Of a stretch of 64,000 nt of DNA, positions 25,962 to 35,147 are shown in pieces (within the stretch, counting starts at the first letter, position 1; the number at the start of each line of letters is the position of its first letter). This DNA comes from Rs1 sp038900335 (GTDB lineage: Bacteria > Pseudomonadota > Gammaproteobacteria > Pseudomonadales > Balneatricaceae), in the NCBI GenBank assembly GCA_038900335.1, contig JBBMRB010000020.1, positions 4,997 through 68,996 on the forward strand, given 5' to 3'. A program made the position numbers and the translations under genes. Under the pieces are notes generated by a model. The model had not been told where the DNA came from. It made no database searches and was given only the letters and a program-made list of their open reading frames with translations.

Positions 25962-27182
25962 TTATGCCTGTTGGGCAATAACCTTAGCGATCGCTTGATC
26001 TAGCTTTTGCAGGCCTAGCTTAATATCTTCATCGGGAATAATTAAAGAGGGTGCCATACGTAAAACTTTAGGGCCAGCAACAAGCATCATTAAGCCTTCT
26101 TCACGAGCTGCGCCCATAAATAAGGCGGCTTTGCCTTGCCATTTTTCTATCAGTTCAACACCGATAAGTAGTCCTAGGCCACGAATGTCTTGAAAGATGC
26201 CATATTTTTCGTTGATCGCAGTTAAACCGCTGATGAAAAGTTCGCGCTTGGCTTGTACGCCAGATAATACGTCTGGTTGGTTGATATGATCAACGACCAC
26301 TTCAGCAACTGAACAAGCCAGTGGGTTACCGCCATAAGTACTGCCATGAGTACCAAAATTTAGGCTCGCAGCGCATTTGTCGGTTGTTAGCATCGCGCCA
26401 ATAGGGAAGCCACCGCCTAATGATTTAGCAGATGTTAAAATATCTGGCTTAATACCGAACTGCTCATAGGCAAAGAAAGTACCGGTGCGGCCAATACCTG
26501 TTTGCACTTCATCAAGAATTAACAATGCATCATACTGATCGCATAATTCACGTGCTGCTTTAACAAATTCAACATCGGCGTTAATGACCCCACCTTCGCC
26601 TTGAATCGGCTCAAGTACAACGGCACATGTACGCTCAGAAATAGCATTTTTTAGTGCTTGGATATCATTAAATGGTAAATGAGTGATACCTGCTGGCACC
26701 GGCTCAAAACCTTCGCGATACTTCTTTTGACCACCGACAGATACAGTGAATAAAGAGCGGCCGTGGAACGATTGCTCGAAAGAAATGATTTCGTGTTTAT
26801 GTGGGCCGACATTGTCGTAGCTGTATTTACGAGCAAGTTTAAATGCCGCTTCGTTAGCTTCTGTACCTGAGTTACAAAAGAAGACCTTATCGGCAAATGT
26901 TGCATCACATAATTTCTTAGCAAGACGAAGTGCTGGCTCATTAGTGAATATGTTTGATAAGTGCCATAAGTTTTCTGCTTGCTCTTTAATCGTGCTGACA
27001 AGAGCCGGGTGAGAATGGCCAAGAGATGTTACGGCGATACCACCGGCAAAATCGATATATTCATTGTCATCTTGATCCCAAATTCGAGAGCCGCGACCGC
27101 GTACAGGTACCATCTGTTGTGGGTTGTAGTTAGGTACCATTACTTCATCGAACATTGCACGTGTGACGCTTTGCTTAGTCAT
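25962..27182 (-). CDS. astC: Succinylornithine/acetylornithine aminotransferase
   Basis: A 406-residue class III PLP aminotransferase. It has the PLP-phosphate loop CNSGTEANEAAFKLAR, the cofactor Asp in LLILDEVQTGIGRTG, and the Schiff-base lysine in LTSAKSLGGGFPIGAM. In the AST pathway it transaminates N-succinylornithine to the semialdehyde; the same enzyme often also acts in arginine biosynthesis (ArgD). GAGGATC lies 8 nt before the ATG. It is the first gene of the minus-strand cluster and is divergent from the AraC-type regulator. Confidence 0.92.
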   Translation of the reverse strand: MTKQSVTRAMFDEVMVPNYNPQQMVPVRGRGSRIWDQDDNEYIDFAGGIAVTSLGHSHPALVSTIKEQAENLWHLSNIFTNEPALRLAKKLCDATFADKVFFCNSGTEANEAAFKLARKYSYDNVGPHKHEIISFEQSFHGRSLFTVSVGGQKKYREGFEPVPAGITHLPFNDIQALKNAISERTCAVVLEPIQGEGGVINADVEFVKAARELCDQYDALLILDEVQTGIGRTGTFFAYEQFGIKPDILTSAKSLGGGFPIGAMLTTDKCAASLNFGTHGSTYGGNPLACSVAEVVVDHINQPDVLSGVQAKRELFISGLTAINEKYGIFQDIRGLGLLIGVELIEKWQGKAALFMGAAREEGLMMLVAGPKVLRMAPSLIIPDEDIKLGLQKLDQAIAKVIAQQA

Positions 27183-27297
27183 TTTGAGATCCTCAAATGG
27201 TTATTAAAAAATAGTGTAGTAAATAAGAAATTAAAGTGTTGATGTTATTGAGTGTGTTTATTATGAGCTTAGATAAACTTGAAAGCTAGAGTGATAA

Positions 27298-27313
27298 TTT
27301 AATAATAGCGACA
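27298..27313 (-). promoter_or_regulatory. ArgR (AraC-type) half-site match between astC and its regulator
   Basis: On the minus strand TGTCGC (27313-27308), then eight bases, then AA (27299-27298). This matches the half-site pattern TGTCGC-N8-AA known for Pseudomonas aeruginosa ArgR. It lies in the 226-bp divergent spacer, 116 bp upstream of the astC start. An adjacent second half-site is only weakly matched, so this is a candidate. Confidence 0.4.
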
Positions 27314-27408
27314 TTATTTTTGGTATTAAATACTATTTTAATCATAATAGTTTAAAATAGCGGCTTATAGGTTTGTTTTAAAGCCGTAATTTTAAAAAAA
27401 GAGATAGT

Positions 27409-28380
27409 ATGAGCTTACCAAATAACACGGCACATAAGGAATTGCGCTATGGTTTTCTATTGTTACCTAACTTTTCCTTAATTGCCTTCTCATCGGCAAT
27501 AGAGCCATTGCGAATGGCAAATTGGATAAGCGGTAATAATTGTTATTCAACAGCATTGATCAGCCATGATGGTAAAGCAGTGACAAGCAGCTGTGGTGTG
27601 CAAATTCAAACTAATCACAGTTTAAATGAACTGCCTTATTTTGATGCTGTTTTTGTCTGTGGTGCTAGCCCTATTGCCAGGACAGGTAATGAGGCGGTTA
27701 TTGATTGGTTGCGCAGGCAGCGCAATAGCAAGATGGCGATAGGCGGTATTGGTACGGGCTCTTATGTGCTGGCGATTGCTGGTTTGTTAGACAAATATCG
27801 AGCGACCATTCACTGGTGGCACATTGAGAATCTCAAGCAAGAATTCCCGCAAACTCAGGTGACTAATCGGTTATTTGAAATTGATGGTTTACGCTATACC
27901 TGCAGTGGCGGTACTGCGTCAATGGATATGATGCTGTTTCTGATTGGCCGTCAACATAATTTAGATTTAGCGGCATCTATATCAGAGCAATTTGTCTGTG
28001 AGCGCATTAGAAGTAACGATGATATCCAGCGTATACCTATTAAGTCTCGAGTGAGTGCTAGCCAGCCTAAGTTAATAGAGGCGGTAACCTTGATGGAGGC
28101 AAATATTGAAGAGCCTTTAAGCACTGATGACCTTGCCCATCATGTTAAATTATCACGCAGGCATTTAGAGCGTCTGTTTAAAAAGCATCTGCAAAACGTA
28201 CCGGCTAAATACTATATGGAATTGCGTTTAATAGAGGCAAGAAAACTATTAAGGCAAAGTGATAAGACCATTTTACAGGTAGGTGTGTTGTGCGGCTTTT
28301 CCAGTGCCTCTTATTTTAGTACTGCGTATAAAAATTTCTACGATATTACGCCAAGAGAAGAGCGCAAATTACTCGAATAA
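27409..28380 (+). CDS. argR: ArgR-like GlxA/AraC-family transcriptional regulator
   Basis: A 323-residue regulator with an N-terminal DJ-1/PfpI-like (GATase1-like) domain (YGFLLLPNFSLIAFSSAIEPLR, then AIGGIGTGSYVLAIAGLL; a Gly/Thr occupies the usual nucleophile-elbow region) and a C-terminal AraC double HTH from about residue 225 (STDDLAHHVKLSRRHLERLFKKHL and LQVGVLCGFSSASYFSTAYKNFY). This is the layout of Pseudomonas ArgR, the arginine-responsive activator of aru genes. Divergent placement from astC supports the same role. It is unrelated to E. coli ArgR. Confidence 0.87.
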   Translation: MSLPNNTAHKELRYGFLLLPNFSLIAFSSAIEPLRMANWISGNNCYSTALISHDGKAVTSSCGVQIQTNHSLNELPYFDAVFVCGASPIARTGNEAVIDWLRRQRNSKMAIGGIGTGSYVLAIAGLLDKYRATIHWWHIENLKQEFPQTQVTNRLFEIDGLRYTCSGGTASMDMMLFLIGRQHNLDLAASISEQFVCERIRSNDDIQRIPIKSRVSASQPKLIEAVTLMEANIEEPLSTDDLAHHVKLSRRHLERLFKKHLQNVPAKYYMELRLIEARKLLRQSDKTILQVGVLCGFSSASYFSTAYKNFYDITPREERKLLE

Positions 28381-28400
28381 ATATCATCGAGCAATTTGCG
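28363..28400. terminator. Hairpin overlapping argR stop, no U-tract
   Basis: CGCAAATTACTCG (28363-28375) pairs with CGAGCAATTTGCG (28388-28400), 12 of 13 positions, with a 12-nt loop containing the stop codon region. It lies at the convergent junction with the ABC exporter. A tandem 13-bp repeat (GGTAGTGGCTGCA, 28426-28451) follows. Confidence 0.5.
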
Positions 28401-28425
28401 GTTATCTAAAAGTTGCCACTTAATT

Positions 28426-28451
28426 GGTAGTGGCTGCAGGTAGTGGCTGCA
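28426..28451. repeat. Tandem 13-bp repeat, two copies
   Basis: Two exact, adjacent copies of GGTAGTGGCTGCA between convergent genes. The AGTGGC within each can pair with GCCACT at 28414-28419, giving two alternative small hairpins. Confidence 0.75.
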
Positions 28452-28494
28452 AATAGTTTTACAGCTTGCCATTCACGCTACACGGCTAGTGGGC

Positions 28495-30321
28495 CTAGTC
28501 ATCTCCTAGGAAATCACCACTTTGGTGAGCCCAAAGTTGTGCGTAAACACCTTTTTGAGCGAGTAGTTCACTGTGGCTTCCCTGTTCAATAACCTTACCT
28601 TTATCGATAATAATTAACCGGTCCATAGCCGCTATTGTTGACAGGCGATGGGCGATCGCAATAACCGTTTTATTTTGCATTAAATCCGCTAGATGCTGCT
28701 GAATAGCAGCTTCTACTTCAGAATCAAGCGCTGAAGTTGCCTCATCTAATAATAAAATAGGTGCATCTTTTAACAGTACACGAGCAATCGCGATGCGCTG
28801 GCGTTGACCGCCTGATAGCTTAACTCCGCGCTCTCCAACTTGGGCATCGTATCCGCCAGCGCCGTTAGGGTCGACTAAATCTAAAATGAAGTCATGTGCT
28901 TGTGCCTGTTTACATGCTTTGATTAGCTCGTCATGGCTGGCGTTAGGTTTGCCGTAAATAATGTTGTCCTTTACGCTGCGATGCAATAGCGAGGTATCTT
29001 GTGTCACCATGCCGATACTGGCGCGCAAGCTCTCTTGTGTGACAGATTTAATATCAATGCCATCAATTTTAATGGCACCAGATTCTACGTCATAAAAGCG
29101 CATTAGCAGATTGATGAGTGTTGATTTACCAGCGCCAGAGCGCCCGACTAGACCTACTTTTTCACCGGGTTTAATATTGATATTCAAGTTTCTAATGAGT
29201 GCATGATCATCAAAGTTAAAATTAACATTCTCAAAGCTGATAGCGCCTTGTTGTACTTTAAGCGTTTGCGCATCCTCACGATCGGTAATTGTTTGTGGTT
29301 TTGATAAGCTATTCATACCATCAATAACGGTACCAATGTTTTCAAACAAAGAACTCATTTCCCACATGATCCATTGTGACATGCCGTTCAAACGCAGTGA
29401 TAAACTGATAGCAATCGCAATTGAGCCTGCGTTGGTATTGCCGCCAGACCATAAATAGATGGATAGGGCGCTAATATTGAATACCAGCAGTAAGTTGTTG
29501 TACTGCACTAAAAAGCCTAGTTTTGTCACTAATCGCATTTGATCGTGTACGGTTGATAAGAAGCCCTGCATACTTTTTTTAGCGTATGCTTCCTCTCGAT
29601 CACTGTGTGAAAATAACTTCACGGTTGAAATGTTAGTATAGCTATCGACCACACATCCGGTCATGGTTGATCTCGCATCTGCTTGGCGAGTCGACACTCT
29701 TTTTAAACGAGGTATGTAATAGAATTGGATAGCGACATAGCAAAGCAACCAAAATAAAATAGGTAATAAATAATAGCTATCGCCCTTTGCTATCAAGTAG
29801 ACGATAGAAATGAAGTAAACAATGATGTAAACAAAGACATCGAGTAGTTTGGTGACGGCTTCTCTTATCGCTAATGAGGTTTGCATCACCTTGGTAGCTA
29901 GTCTGCCTGCAAAATCATCCTGGTAAAAGGCAATACTTTGTTGCAGTAAATAGCGATGCATGGTCCAGCGGATAGCCATCGGGAAGTTTCCCAAAATGGT
30001 TTGATGGATTAATGTTGAATGTAAAAAAATCACTAAAGGCATCGCTATCAGCACTAACACAGTCATTAAAATAAATTCAACAGTGTGTTGACTTAAAATA
30101 TCAGCACTGGGCTTCACACTTAACCAGTTGACTAAATCCCCCATAAAACTAAATAGATAAACTTCGCCAATAGCAAGGGATGCGTTCATCAAAGCCATTG
30201 CAATTAAGTACTTCTCCATACCTTTACTATAATGTCGAAAGAAGGCAAAAAGAGTAGCAGGTGGTTGTTCTTGTTCGGTATCTGGAAAAGGAGGAATTAA
30301 GCTCTCGAAAAACTTAAACAT
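28495..30321 (-). CDS. ABC exporter, fused permease-ATPase (MsbA/MdlB type)
   Basis: A 608-residue half-transporter that should homodimerise in the inner membrane. About six transmembrane helices occupy residues 35-315. The C-terminal ATPase has Walker A GLVGRSGAGKSTLINLL, Q-loop MVTQDTSLLHRSVKDNI, signature LSGGQRQRIAIARVL, Walker B ILLLDEATSALD and switch His in AIAHRLSTI. I start at ATG 30321, which has CAGG 7 nt upstream; 13 further codons upstream look spurious. Exported substrate unknown (lipid, peptide or drug). Confidence 0.88.
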   Translation of the reverse strand: MFKFFESLIPPFPDTEQEQPPATLFAFFRHYSKGMEKYLIAMALMNASLAIGEVYLFSFMGDLVNWLSVKPSADILSQHTVEFILMTVLVLIAMPLVIFLHSTLIHQTILGNFPMAIRWTMHRYLLQQSIAFYQDDFAGRLATKVMQTSLAIREAVTKLLDVFVYIIVYFISIVYLIAKGDSYYLLPILFWLLCYVAIQFYYIPRLKRVSTRQADARSTMTGCVVDSYTNISTVKLFSHSDREEAYAKKSMQGFLSTVHDQMRLVTKLGFLVQYNNLLLVFNISALSIYLWSGGNTNAGSIAIAISLSLRLNGMSQWIMWEMSSLFENIGTVIDGMNSLSKPQTITDREDAQTLKVQQGAISFENVNFNFDDHALIRNLNINIKPGEKVGLVGRSGAGKSTLINLLMRFYDVESGAIKIDGIDIKSVTQESLRASIGMVTQDTSLLHRSVKDNIIYGKPNASHDELIKACKQAQAHDFILDLVDPNGAGGYDAQVGERGVKLSGGQRQRIAIARVLLKDAPILLLDEATSALDSEVEAAIQQHLADLMQNKTVIAIAHRLSTIAAMDRLIIIDKGKVIEQGSHSELLAQKGVYAQLWAHQSGDFLGDD

Positions 30322-30710
30322 GTTAATGCCTGTTAAAAAATAGAGTAAAAGGAAGAACAAAATATAGTGTGACTAAAGGTTAGTTTCAGCAGTGAAGTAT
30401 TAGCTGCTAAGTTCAACCAAATTGACTTTTTTGTTCTGTATGTTTGCTATCAAAATAGTGATGTTAATTAGCGGGGACAGTCTACCATTGATAATACTGG
30501 CAATAAATAGATAGCTCGAAGAAGCAGGCAGATAGCCTATAAATAGTTAGCGCTGAGCTGGTAATAATGTCAGTTGTTATGCTTGGGAAAAGGTTATTAA
30601 AAATGATAAAAAAGCATTAATACTATAAAATTTAGCGCTAAAATATACGCCTATCGTTAATTGTTTGTTTGGATTATAATGAACGCCAAATTTTGAGGTG
30701 ACTTTAAACT
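30322..30710. other. Divergent intergenic region between ABC exporter and pyrD
   Basis: About 390 bp without a gene. A TATAAT at 30675-30680, 31 bp before the pyrD ATG, is a likely -10 element; the -35 position is poor. GAGGTGA (about 30694-30700) is the pyrD ribosome-binding site. Nothing else is recognisable. Confidence 0.5.
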
Positions 30711-31751
30711 ATGTTGTATCCATTAACTCGTTCTCTAATGTTTGGTTTAGATGCTGAACTCTCGCATGATATTGCTATTAAGGGGATGAATTTAGCGTCT
30801 ATTCTTGGTGTACCAAAACTATTAGGCGCAGAAACTCTTTATGCGCCAGTAGAGGTGATGGGGATTAAGTTTTCTAATCCAGTAGGTCTCGCTGCAGGTC
30901 TGGATAAAAATGGTACCGCAATAGATGGTCTAGCTAATATGGGCTTTGGTTTTATTGAAGTAGGTACTGTTACCCCAAAAGGCCAGGTTGGTAACCCTAA
31001 GCCGAGAATATTTAGAATACCCGAGCACAGTGCGATTATTAATCGTATGGGTTTTAATAACGACGGTGTTGATGCATTATTAAAAAATATTGATAAGGCG
31101 CGTTTCAAAGGTGTTCTGGGTATCAATATAGGTAAAAATAAAGACACACCTACAGAGCGTGCTAATGATGATTACCTGTATTGCTTAAGAAAAGTTTATT
31201 CGCGCGCATCTTACATTACAATTAACCTATCATCACCTAATACTCCTGGCCTGCGTACACTGCAATTTGGTGAGTCTTTAAATAGCTTGCTGGAAGTGTT
31301 GAAAAATGAGCAAGCTAAACAGGCAATTTTACATGATAAATATGTACCGATAGCGGTCAAAATAGCGCCTGATTTGACAGAAGAAGAAGTGGTTATGGTG
31401 GCTAGGTCTTTAAAAACCTATGAAATAGATGGTGTTATTGCCACCAATACCACCTTGTCTCGTCAGGGGATTGAAGGCTCTAAAATGCAAGATGAAGCGG
31501 GTGGCTTATCGGGTTCTCCTGTGCGCAATCAATCTATTAAAATCATCCGCACGCTTGCCCGTGAATTACAAGGTAGTGTGCCTATTATTGGCGTTGGCGG
31601 TATATCAGAAGGGTTTGATGCTGCAGAAAAAATCGAAGCAGGTGCTAGTTTAGTGCAAATATACAGTGGCTTTATTTATAAAGGGCCAAGCTTAATTGCC
31701 GAATCTGTCAAAGCTATTCAAGCATTGCCTACACATGTAGTGAGTGTCTAA
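30711..31751 (+). CDS. pyrD: Dihydroorotate dehydrogenase (quinone), class 2
   Basis: A 346-residue membrane-associated FMN enzyme that oxidises dihydroorotate to orotate with quinone, in pyrimidine synthesis. The N-terminal helices (MLYPLTRSLMFGLDAELSHD) are the class 2 membrane-anchor extension. Diagnostic segments: NPVGLAAGLDKNG, GFIEVGTVTPKGQVGNPKPR, INRMGFNNDG, ITINLSSPNTPGLR with catalytic Ser, and the FMN-phosphate site VGGISEGFDAAEKI. It converges on rmf, as in pseudomonad genomes. Confidence 0.97.
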   Translation: MLYPLTRSLMFGLDAELSHDIAIKGMNLASILGVPKLLGAETLYAPVEVMGIKFSNPVGLAAGLDKNGTAIDGLANMGFGFIEVGTVTPKGQVGNPKPRIFRIPEHSAIINRMGFNNDGVDALLKNIDKARFKGVLGINIGKNKDTPTERANDDYLYCLRKVYSRASYITINLSSPNTPGLRTLQFGESLNSLLEVLKNEQAKQAILHDKYVPIAVKIAPDLTEEEVVMVARSLKTYEIDGVIATNTTLSRQGIEGSKMQDEAGGLSGSPVRNQSIKIIRTLARELQGSVPIIGVGGISEGFDAAEKIEAGASLVQIYSGFIYKGPSLIAESVKAIQALPTHVVSV

Positions 31752-31821
31752 AATTGATCCTGCCAATGTTGGCAATGTTGGGCGTATTCAATACTGATCA
31801 ATAATATAGCGCTAAGGTATG

Positions 31822-31850
31822 TAGACTGTTAACGTTTGGTTAACAGTCTA
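31822..31850. terminator. Perfect 12-bp hairpin between convergent pyrD and rmf
   Basis: TAGACTGTTAAC (31822-31833) pairs exactly with GTTAACAGTCTA (31839-31850), 5-nt loop GTTTG. No U-tract follows on either strand. It is probably a bidirectional RNA 3'-end structure. Confidence 0.6.
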
Positions 31851-31880
31851 GTGTCTCTAAGCGACTTAACTAGTATAAGA

Positions 31881-31924
31881 TGCTTACTAGCATAGAAGTT
31901 GCTTACTAGCATAGAAGTTGCTTA
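31881..31924. repeat. Tandem 19-bp repeat, 2.3 copies
   Basis: Unit TGCTTACTAGCATAGAAGT at 31881-31899 is repeated exactly at 31900-31918 and begins a third time (TGCTTA). It lies immediately downstream of rmf on its strand and beside the pyrD hairpin. Confidence 0.85.
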
Positions 31925-31937
31925 TAGCGTTAAATAC

Positions 31938-32144
31938 TTAGTGCAAAGCAGGGTTGGTTTGTATGGCAGAGACACCGGCCATTCCATCCCAGTGAGCTTC
32001 ACGGCCCTCTCGCCAGCCCCCTAGCCAAAGGCTACGTTTGTCTTGTATCGTCTCTGGGCACAAATCTTTCGATTTTCCCGTTAAACCAGCGGTAAACCCT
32101 CTGGAGAATAGAATAGAAGATTTGTCACGTTTTTGTCTTTTCAT
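31938..32144 (-). CDS. rmf: Ribosome modulation factor
   Basis: A 68-residue basic protein that dimerises 70S ribosomes into inactive 100S particles in stationary phase. The family core is clear: MKRQKRDKSS, SRGFTAGLTGKSKDLCP and RSLWLGGWREGREAHWDGM. It is 13 residues longer than E. coli RMF (55 aa) by a C-terminal tail, as in pseudomonads. GAGGA lies 6 nt before the ATG. Expression is classically stringent-response and cAMP dependent; no regulator site is identified here. Confidence 0.96.
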   Translation of the reverse strand: MKRQKRDKSSILFSRGFTAGLTGKSKDLCPETIQDKRSLWLGGWREGREAHWDGMAGVSAIQTNPALH

Positions 32145-32838
32145 TGCTGTTCCTCATCTTTACTTTAAGTTGAATGTAGCTTTTTATACTCCATCAGTTA
32201 AATAGTGGGAATTAAGCGGCCATTACATTTTCAATAGCCGCCCTAGTTATAGCAAAAAATAGCGGTTTAGCTATGCCTTTAAAGCATTATTTTACACAGT
32301 TATTTGCTCGCATTAAAAAAATAGCGTGAGAACAAAAGCTTAGCTGCTAAGGTGGTTTTTTGCTTTAACATGAAAAATAATCATTAATTTCTCATATATT
32401 ATGAGTTTTATTACATCTTTTTGATTTTAGGTAAAAAAGATGATCACTACTGGTATTAGCATATGGATGGTATTTTTTAGAGCGATAACTTTTTAGGTGT
32501 ATGCAATAAATCATTAAAGCGCTATACAGTGATAGCTAACAACAGTAATGCCTAGCAGCTATTATAATAAGTATCCTTTATATTCCCACAATTGTATAAT
32601 TGCCGATTATTGTAGGTGGTTTATCTAAGATCTAAGAGTTTAAAGTGTATTTCAAATTATTAGGCAATATGTAAGTCGTCAAATCTACTATTAACCTAAT
32701 GTTTTTAATACAAATTACTCACGAAGCCTTCCTTGCTCAACGAGTAGCAAAATTCAAATTTATGATAGAGCCCTGATCAGAGATTAAATTCATTACTCAG
32801 GCGTTGTATCGAAAAGTCAAAGAAAAAGGTGTTTTTGA
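32145..32838. other. Long gene-free region between divergent rmf and rlmKL
   Basis: About 690 bp, very AT-rich, with no open frame of note, no tRNA and no obvious riboswitch. A -10-like TATAAA sits close upstream of rmf on the minus strand (about 32186-32191). Several TATAAT-like strings occur around 32565-32605. It is unusually long for this otherwise compact genome and could hold a small RNA, but I see no hairpin plus U-tract that would define one. Confidence 0.5.
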
Positions 32839-34992
32839 ATGTCCCATATGTTTTTAGCAACGTGCCCGAAAGGTTTTGAACCTTTATTGGTAGATGAATT
32901 AATTAGTTTTGGCGCACAAAATGTAAAGCAGGTTGCTGTTGGCGTGGAGTTCTCAGGCGCTATAGAATTTGCCTATCGTGCTTGTTTATGGTCAAGAACA
33001 GCAAACCGTGTGTTGTTGCCGTTGCTAACGGGTAATGCTGAAAGCGCTGACGATTTATATGCTGCTATTCAAAGTATACAATGGCTTGAGCATATGGAGC
33101 CTACCAATAGCTTGGCTATTAGTTTTACTGGGCAATCGCGTGCGATTAATAACACGCACTTTGGCGCTCTAAAAGTTAAAGATGCCATTGTCGATCAGCT
33201 TCGTGATGCCACAGGCATTCGTCCAGTAGTTGAGCGCGATTCACCTGATATTCGCGTACATACTCATTTATATCGTGGCCGTTTATCGGTATCTCTTGAT
33301 TTATCTGGCTCTAGCTTGCATCGTCGCGGTTATCGGTTACATGCAGGTACTGCGCCGCTAAAAGAGAACTTAGCAGCGGCTTTGTTGATGCGAGCTGGCT
33401 GGCCGCAGATGAAAGGCGAATTTACTCAAGTGTTTGATCCGCTATGCGGCTCAGGTACGATATTAATAGAAGCCGCGATGATGGCTTGTGATATCGCCCC
33501 GGGTATAGATAGAAATCATTGGGGCTTTAGCCAATGGAAAAAGCATGACAATGAAATATGGACGTCTTTAATTGAAGAGGCAGAGAAAAGACGTACCTTA
33601 GGTATTAATAACAATGAAACACGTTTTATCGGTGCGGATATCGATAAAAGAGTATTAGAAAACGCTGAGGCTAATGCTAAAAATGTTGGTTTAGAGCATT
33701 TGATTGAATATAAAGTGGGTGCGGTAGAAAAAATGCGCCAGCCTTATGATGCCCCAGGTTTACTGATTACTAACCCACCTTATGGTGAGCGTTTAGGTGA
33801 TAGCTCTACTTTAATGTTTATGTACCGCACGATAGGGGATAAATTAAAAAGTGAGTTTCGTGGCTGGAAAGCATCGGTATTTACTGGCAATCCAGAATTA
33901 TGCCAAGTTATTGGCTTAAAGCCTGATAAAACATACAAGCTAAATAATGGACCGCTTGAGAGTAAGTTATTCAATTATCATATATATGCAGAGCGCACCG
34001 ATGCAGATAGTGCCCTAGTTGATATAGATGCAGAGCCTTTATCAGAAGGCGCTCAAATGTTTGCTAATCGCTTGAAAAAGAATTTAAAAACGCTGGCTAA
34101 GTGGCGTAAACAAAATAGTATTAGTGCCTATCGTTTATATGATGCGGATATTCCCGAGTACTCAGTGGCTATCGATGTGTATGGTGATTGGGTGAACGTA
34201 CAAGAATATGCACCGCCTAAAAGTATTGATCAAGTTAAAGTGTTTGAGCGCTTAAAAGATGTCATGGCTGCGATCCCTGTGGTGCTAGAAATGAATCCGA
34301 AAAGGGTGGTATTAAAGCAGCGTAAAAGACAAAGTGGCACTCAGCAGTATGAAAAGCATGGCCACTTAGGCAAGTTCTTTGAAGTACAAGAGCAAGGTTG
34401 CCGCTTTAGAATCAACCTTAAAGATTATTTAGATACAGGTTTGTTTTTAGATCATCGTCCTATTCGTATTGAAATTCAAAATCAATCGCAAGATAAAGAC
34501 TTCTTGAATTTATTTTCCTATACCAGTACGGCATCGGTTCACGCTGCAATAGGTGGTGCGAAAACTACGACCAGCGTCGATATGTCGGCAACGTATTTAA
34601 GTTGGGCTGCAAAAAATATGGCGATGAATGGCTTTAATGATAGCAGCCATCATTTTATCCAAGCAGATTGCCTGCAGTGGTTAAAGAAACAGCGCCAGCC
34701 TGCTTATGATGTTATTTTTATGGATCCGCCGACATTCTCAAACTCTAAGCGTATGCAGGATGTGCTAGATGTACAGCGTGATCATGTCAGAATGATTTCA
34801 GCTTGTATGCGGTTATTAAGACATGATGGAGTACTGATTTTTTCTAATAACTATCGTCGCTTTAAATTAGATTATGAGCTGTTAGCTTCATTTGAAATAG
34901 TCGATATTACGAAACGTACCATTGATCCAGATTTTAAACGTAACACCAAAATACATCAGTGTTTTGAAATTAGACATAAAGCGAGAGTGTGA
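32839..34992 (+). CDS. rlmKL: Bifunctional 23S rRNA m2G2445 / m7G2069 methyltransferase
   Basis: A 717-residue fusion of two methyltransferases, the size and order of E. coli RlmKL. The N-terminal THUMP-containing RlmL part (from FLATCPKGFEPLLVDEL) has FDPLCGSGTILIEAAM and the N2-guanine motif NPPYGER near 312. The C-terminal RlmK part has LNLFSYTSTASVHAAIGGA and MDPPTFSNSKRM near 627. It modifies 23S rRNA during 50S assembly. AAAGGTG precedes the ATG. Confidence 0.96.
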   Translation: MSHMFLATCPKGFEPLLVDELISFGAQNVKQVAVGVEFSGAIEFAYRACLWSRTANRVLLPLLTGNAESADDLYAAIQSIQWLEHMEPTNSLAISFTGQSRAINNTHFGALKVKDAIVDQLRDATGIRPVVERDSPDIRVHTHLYRGRLSVSLDLSGSSLHRRGYRLHAGTAPLKENLAAALLMRAGWPQMKGEFTQVFDPLCGSGTILIEAAMMACDIAPGIDRNHWGFSQWKKHDNEIWTSLIEEAEKRRTLGINNNETRFIGADIDKRVLENAEANAKNVGLEHLIEYKVGAVEKMRQPYDAPGLLITNPPYGERLGDSSTLMFMYRTIGDKLKSEFRGWKASVFTGNPELCQVIGLKPDKTYKLNNGPLESKLFNYHIYAERTDADSALVDIDAEPLSEGAQMFANRLKKNLKTLAKWRKQNSISAYRLYDADIPEYSVAIDVYGDWVNVQEYAPPKSIDQVKVFERLKDVMAAIPVVLEMNPKRVVLKQRKRQSGTQQYEKHGHLGKFFEVQEQGCRFRINLKDYLDTGLFLDHRPIRIEIQNQSQDKDFLNLFSYTSTASVHAAIGGAKTTTSVDMSATYLSWAAKNMAMNGFNDSSHHFIQADCLQWLKKQRQPAYDVIFMDPPTFSNSKRMQDVLDVQRDHVRMISACMRLLRHDGVLIFSNNYRRFKLDYELLASFEIVDITKRTIDPDFKRNTKIHQCFEIRHKARV

Positions 34993-35003
34993 TTTAAAAC
35001 TTT

Positions 35004-35033
35004 ACTCAACACAGATGACTCTCTGTGTTGAGT
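35004..35033. terminator. Perfect 12-bp hairpin between convergent rlmKL and response-regulator genes
   Basis: ACTCAACACAGA (35004-35015) pairs exactly with TCTGTGTTGAGT (35022-35033), 6-nt loop TGACTC. It starts 12 nt after the rlmKL stop. No U-tract on the plus strand; a short T-rich stretch lies beyond it on the minus strand. Confidence 0.6.
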
Positions 35034-35147
35034 GAGTAATCAAGTAAGTAATTAGTCTTTACTACTTGCTCGCTCTGTAGGGGGTAGCAAGATCACTTGA
35101 GGAAAGTTTAAAAGCTCGTTTCAACAGACCTCAAAAATAGCTTCTGT

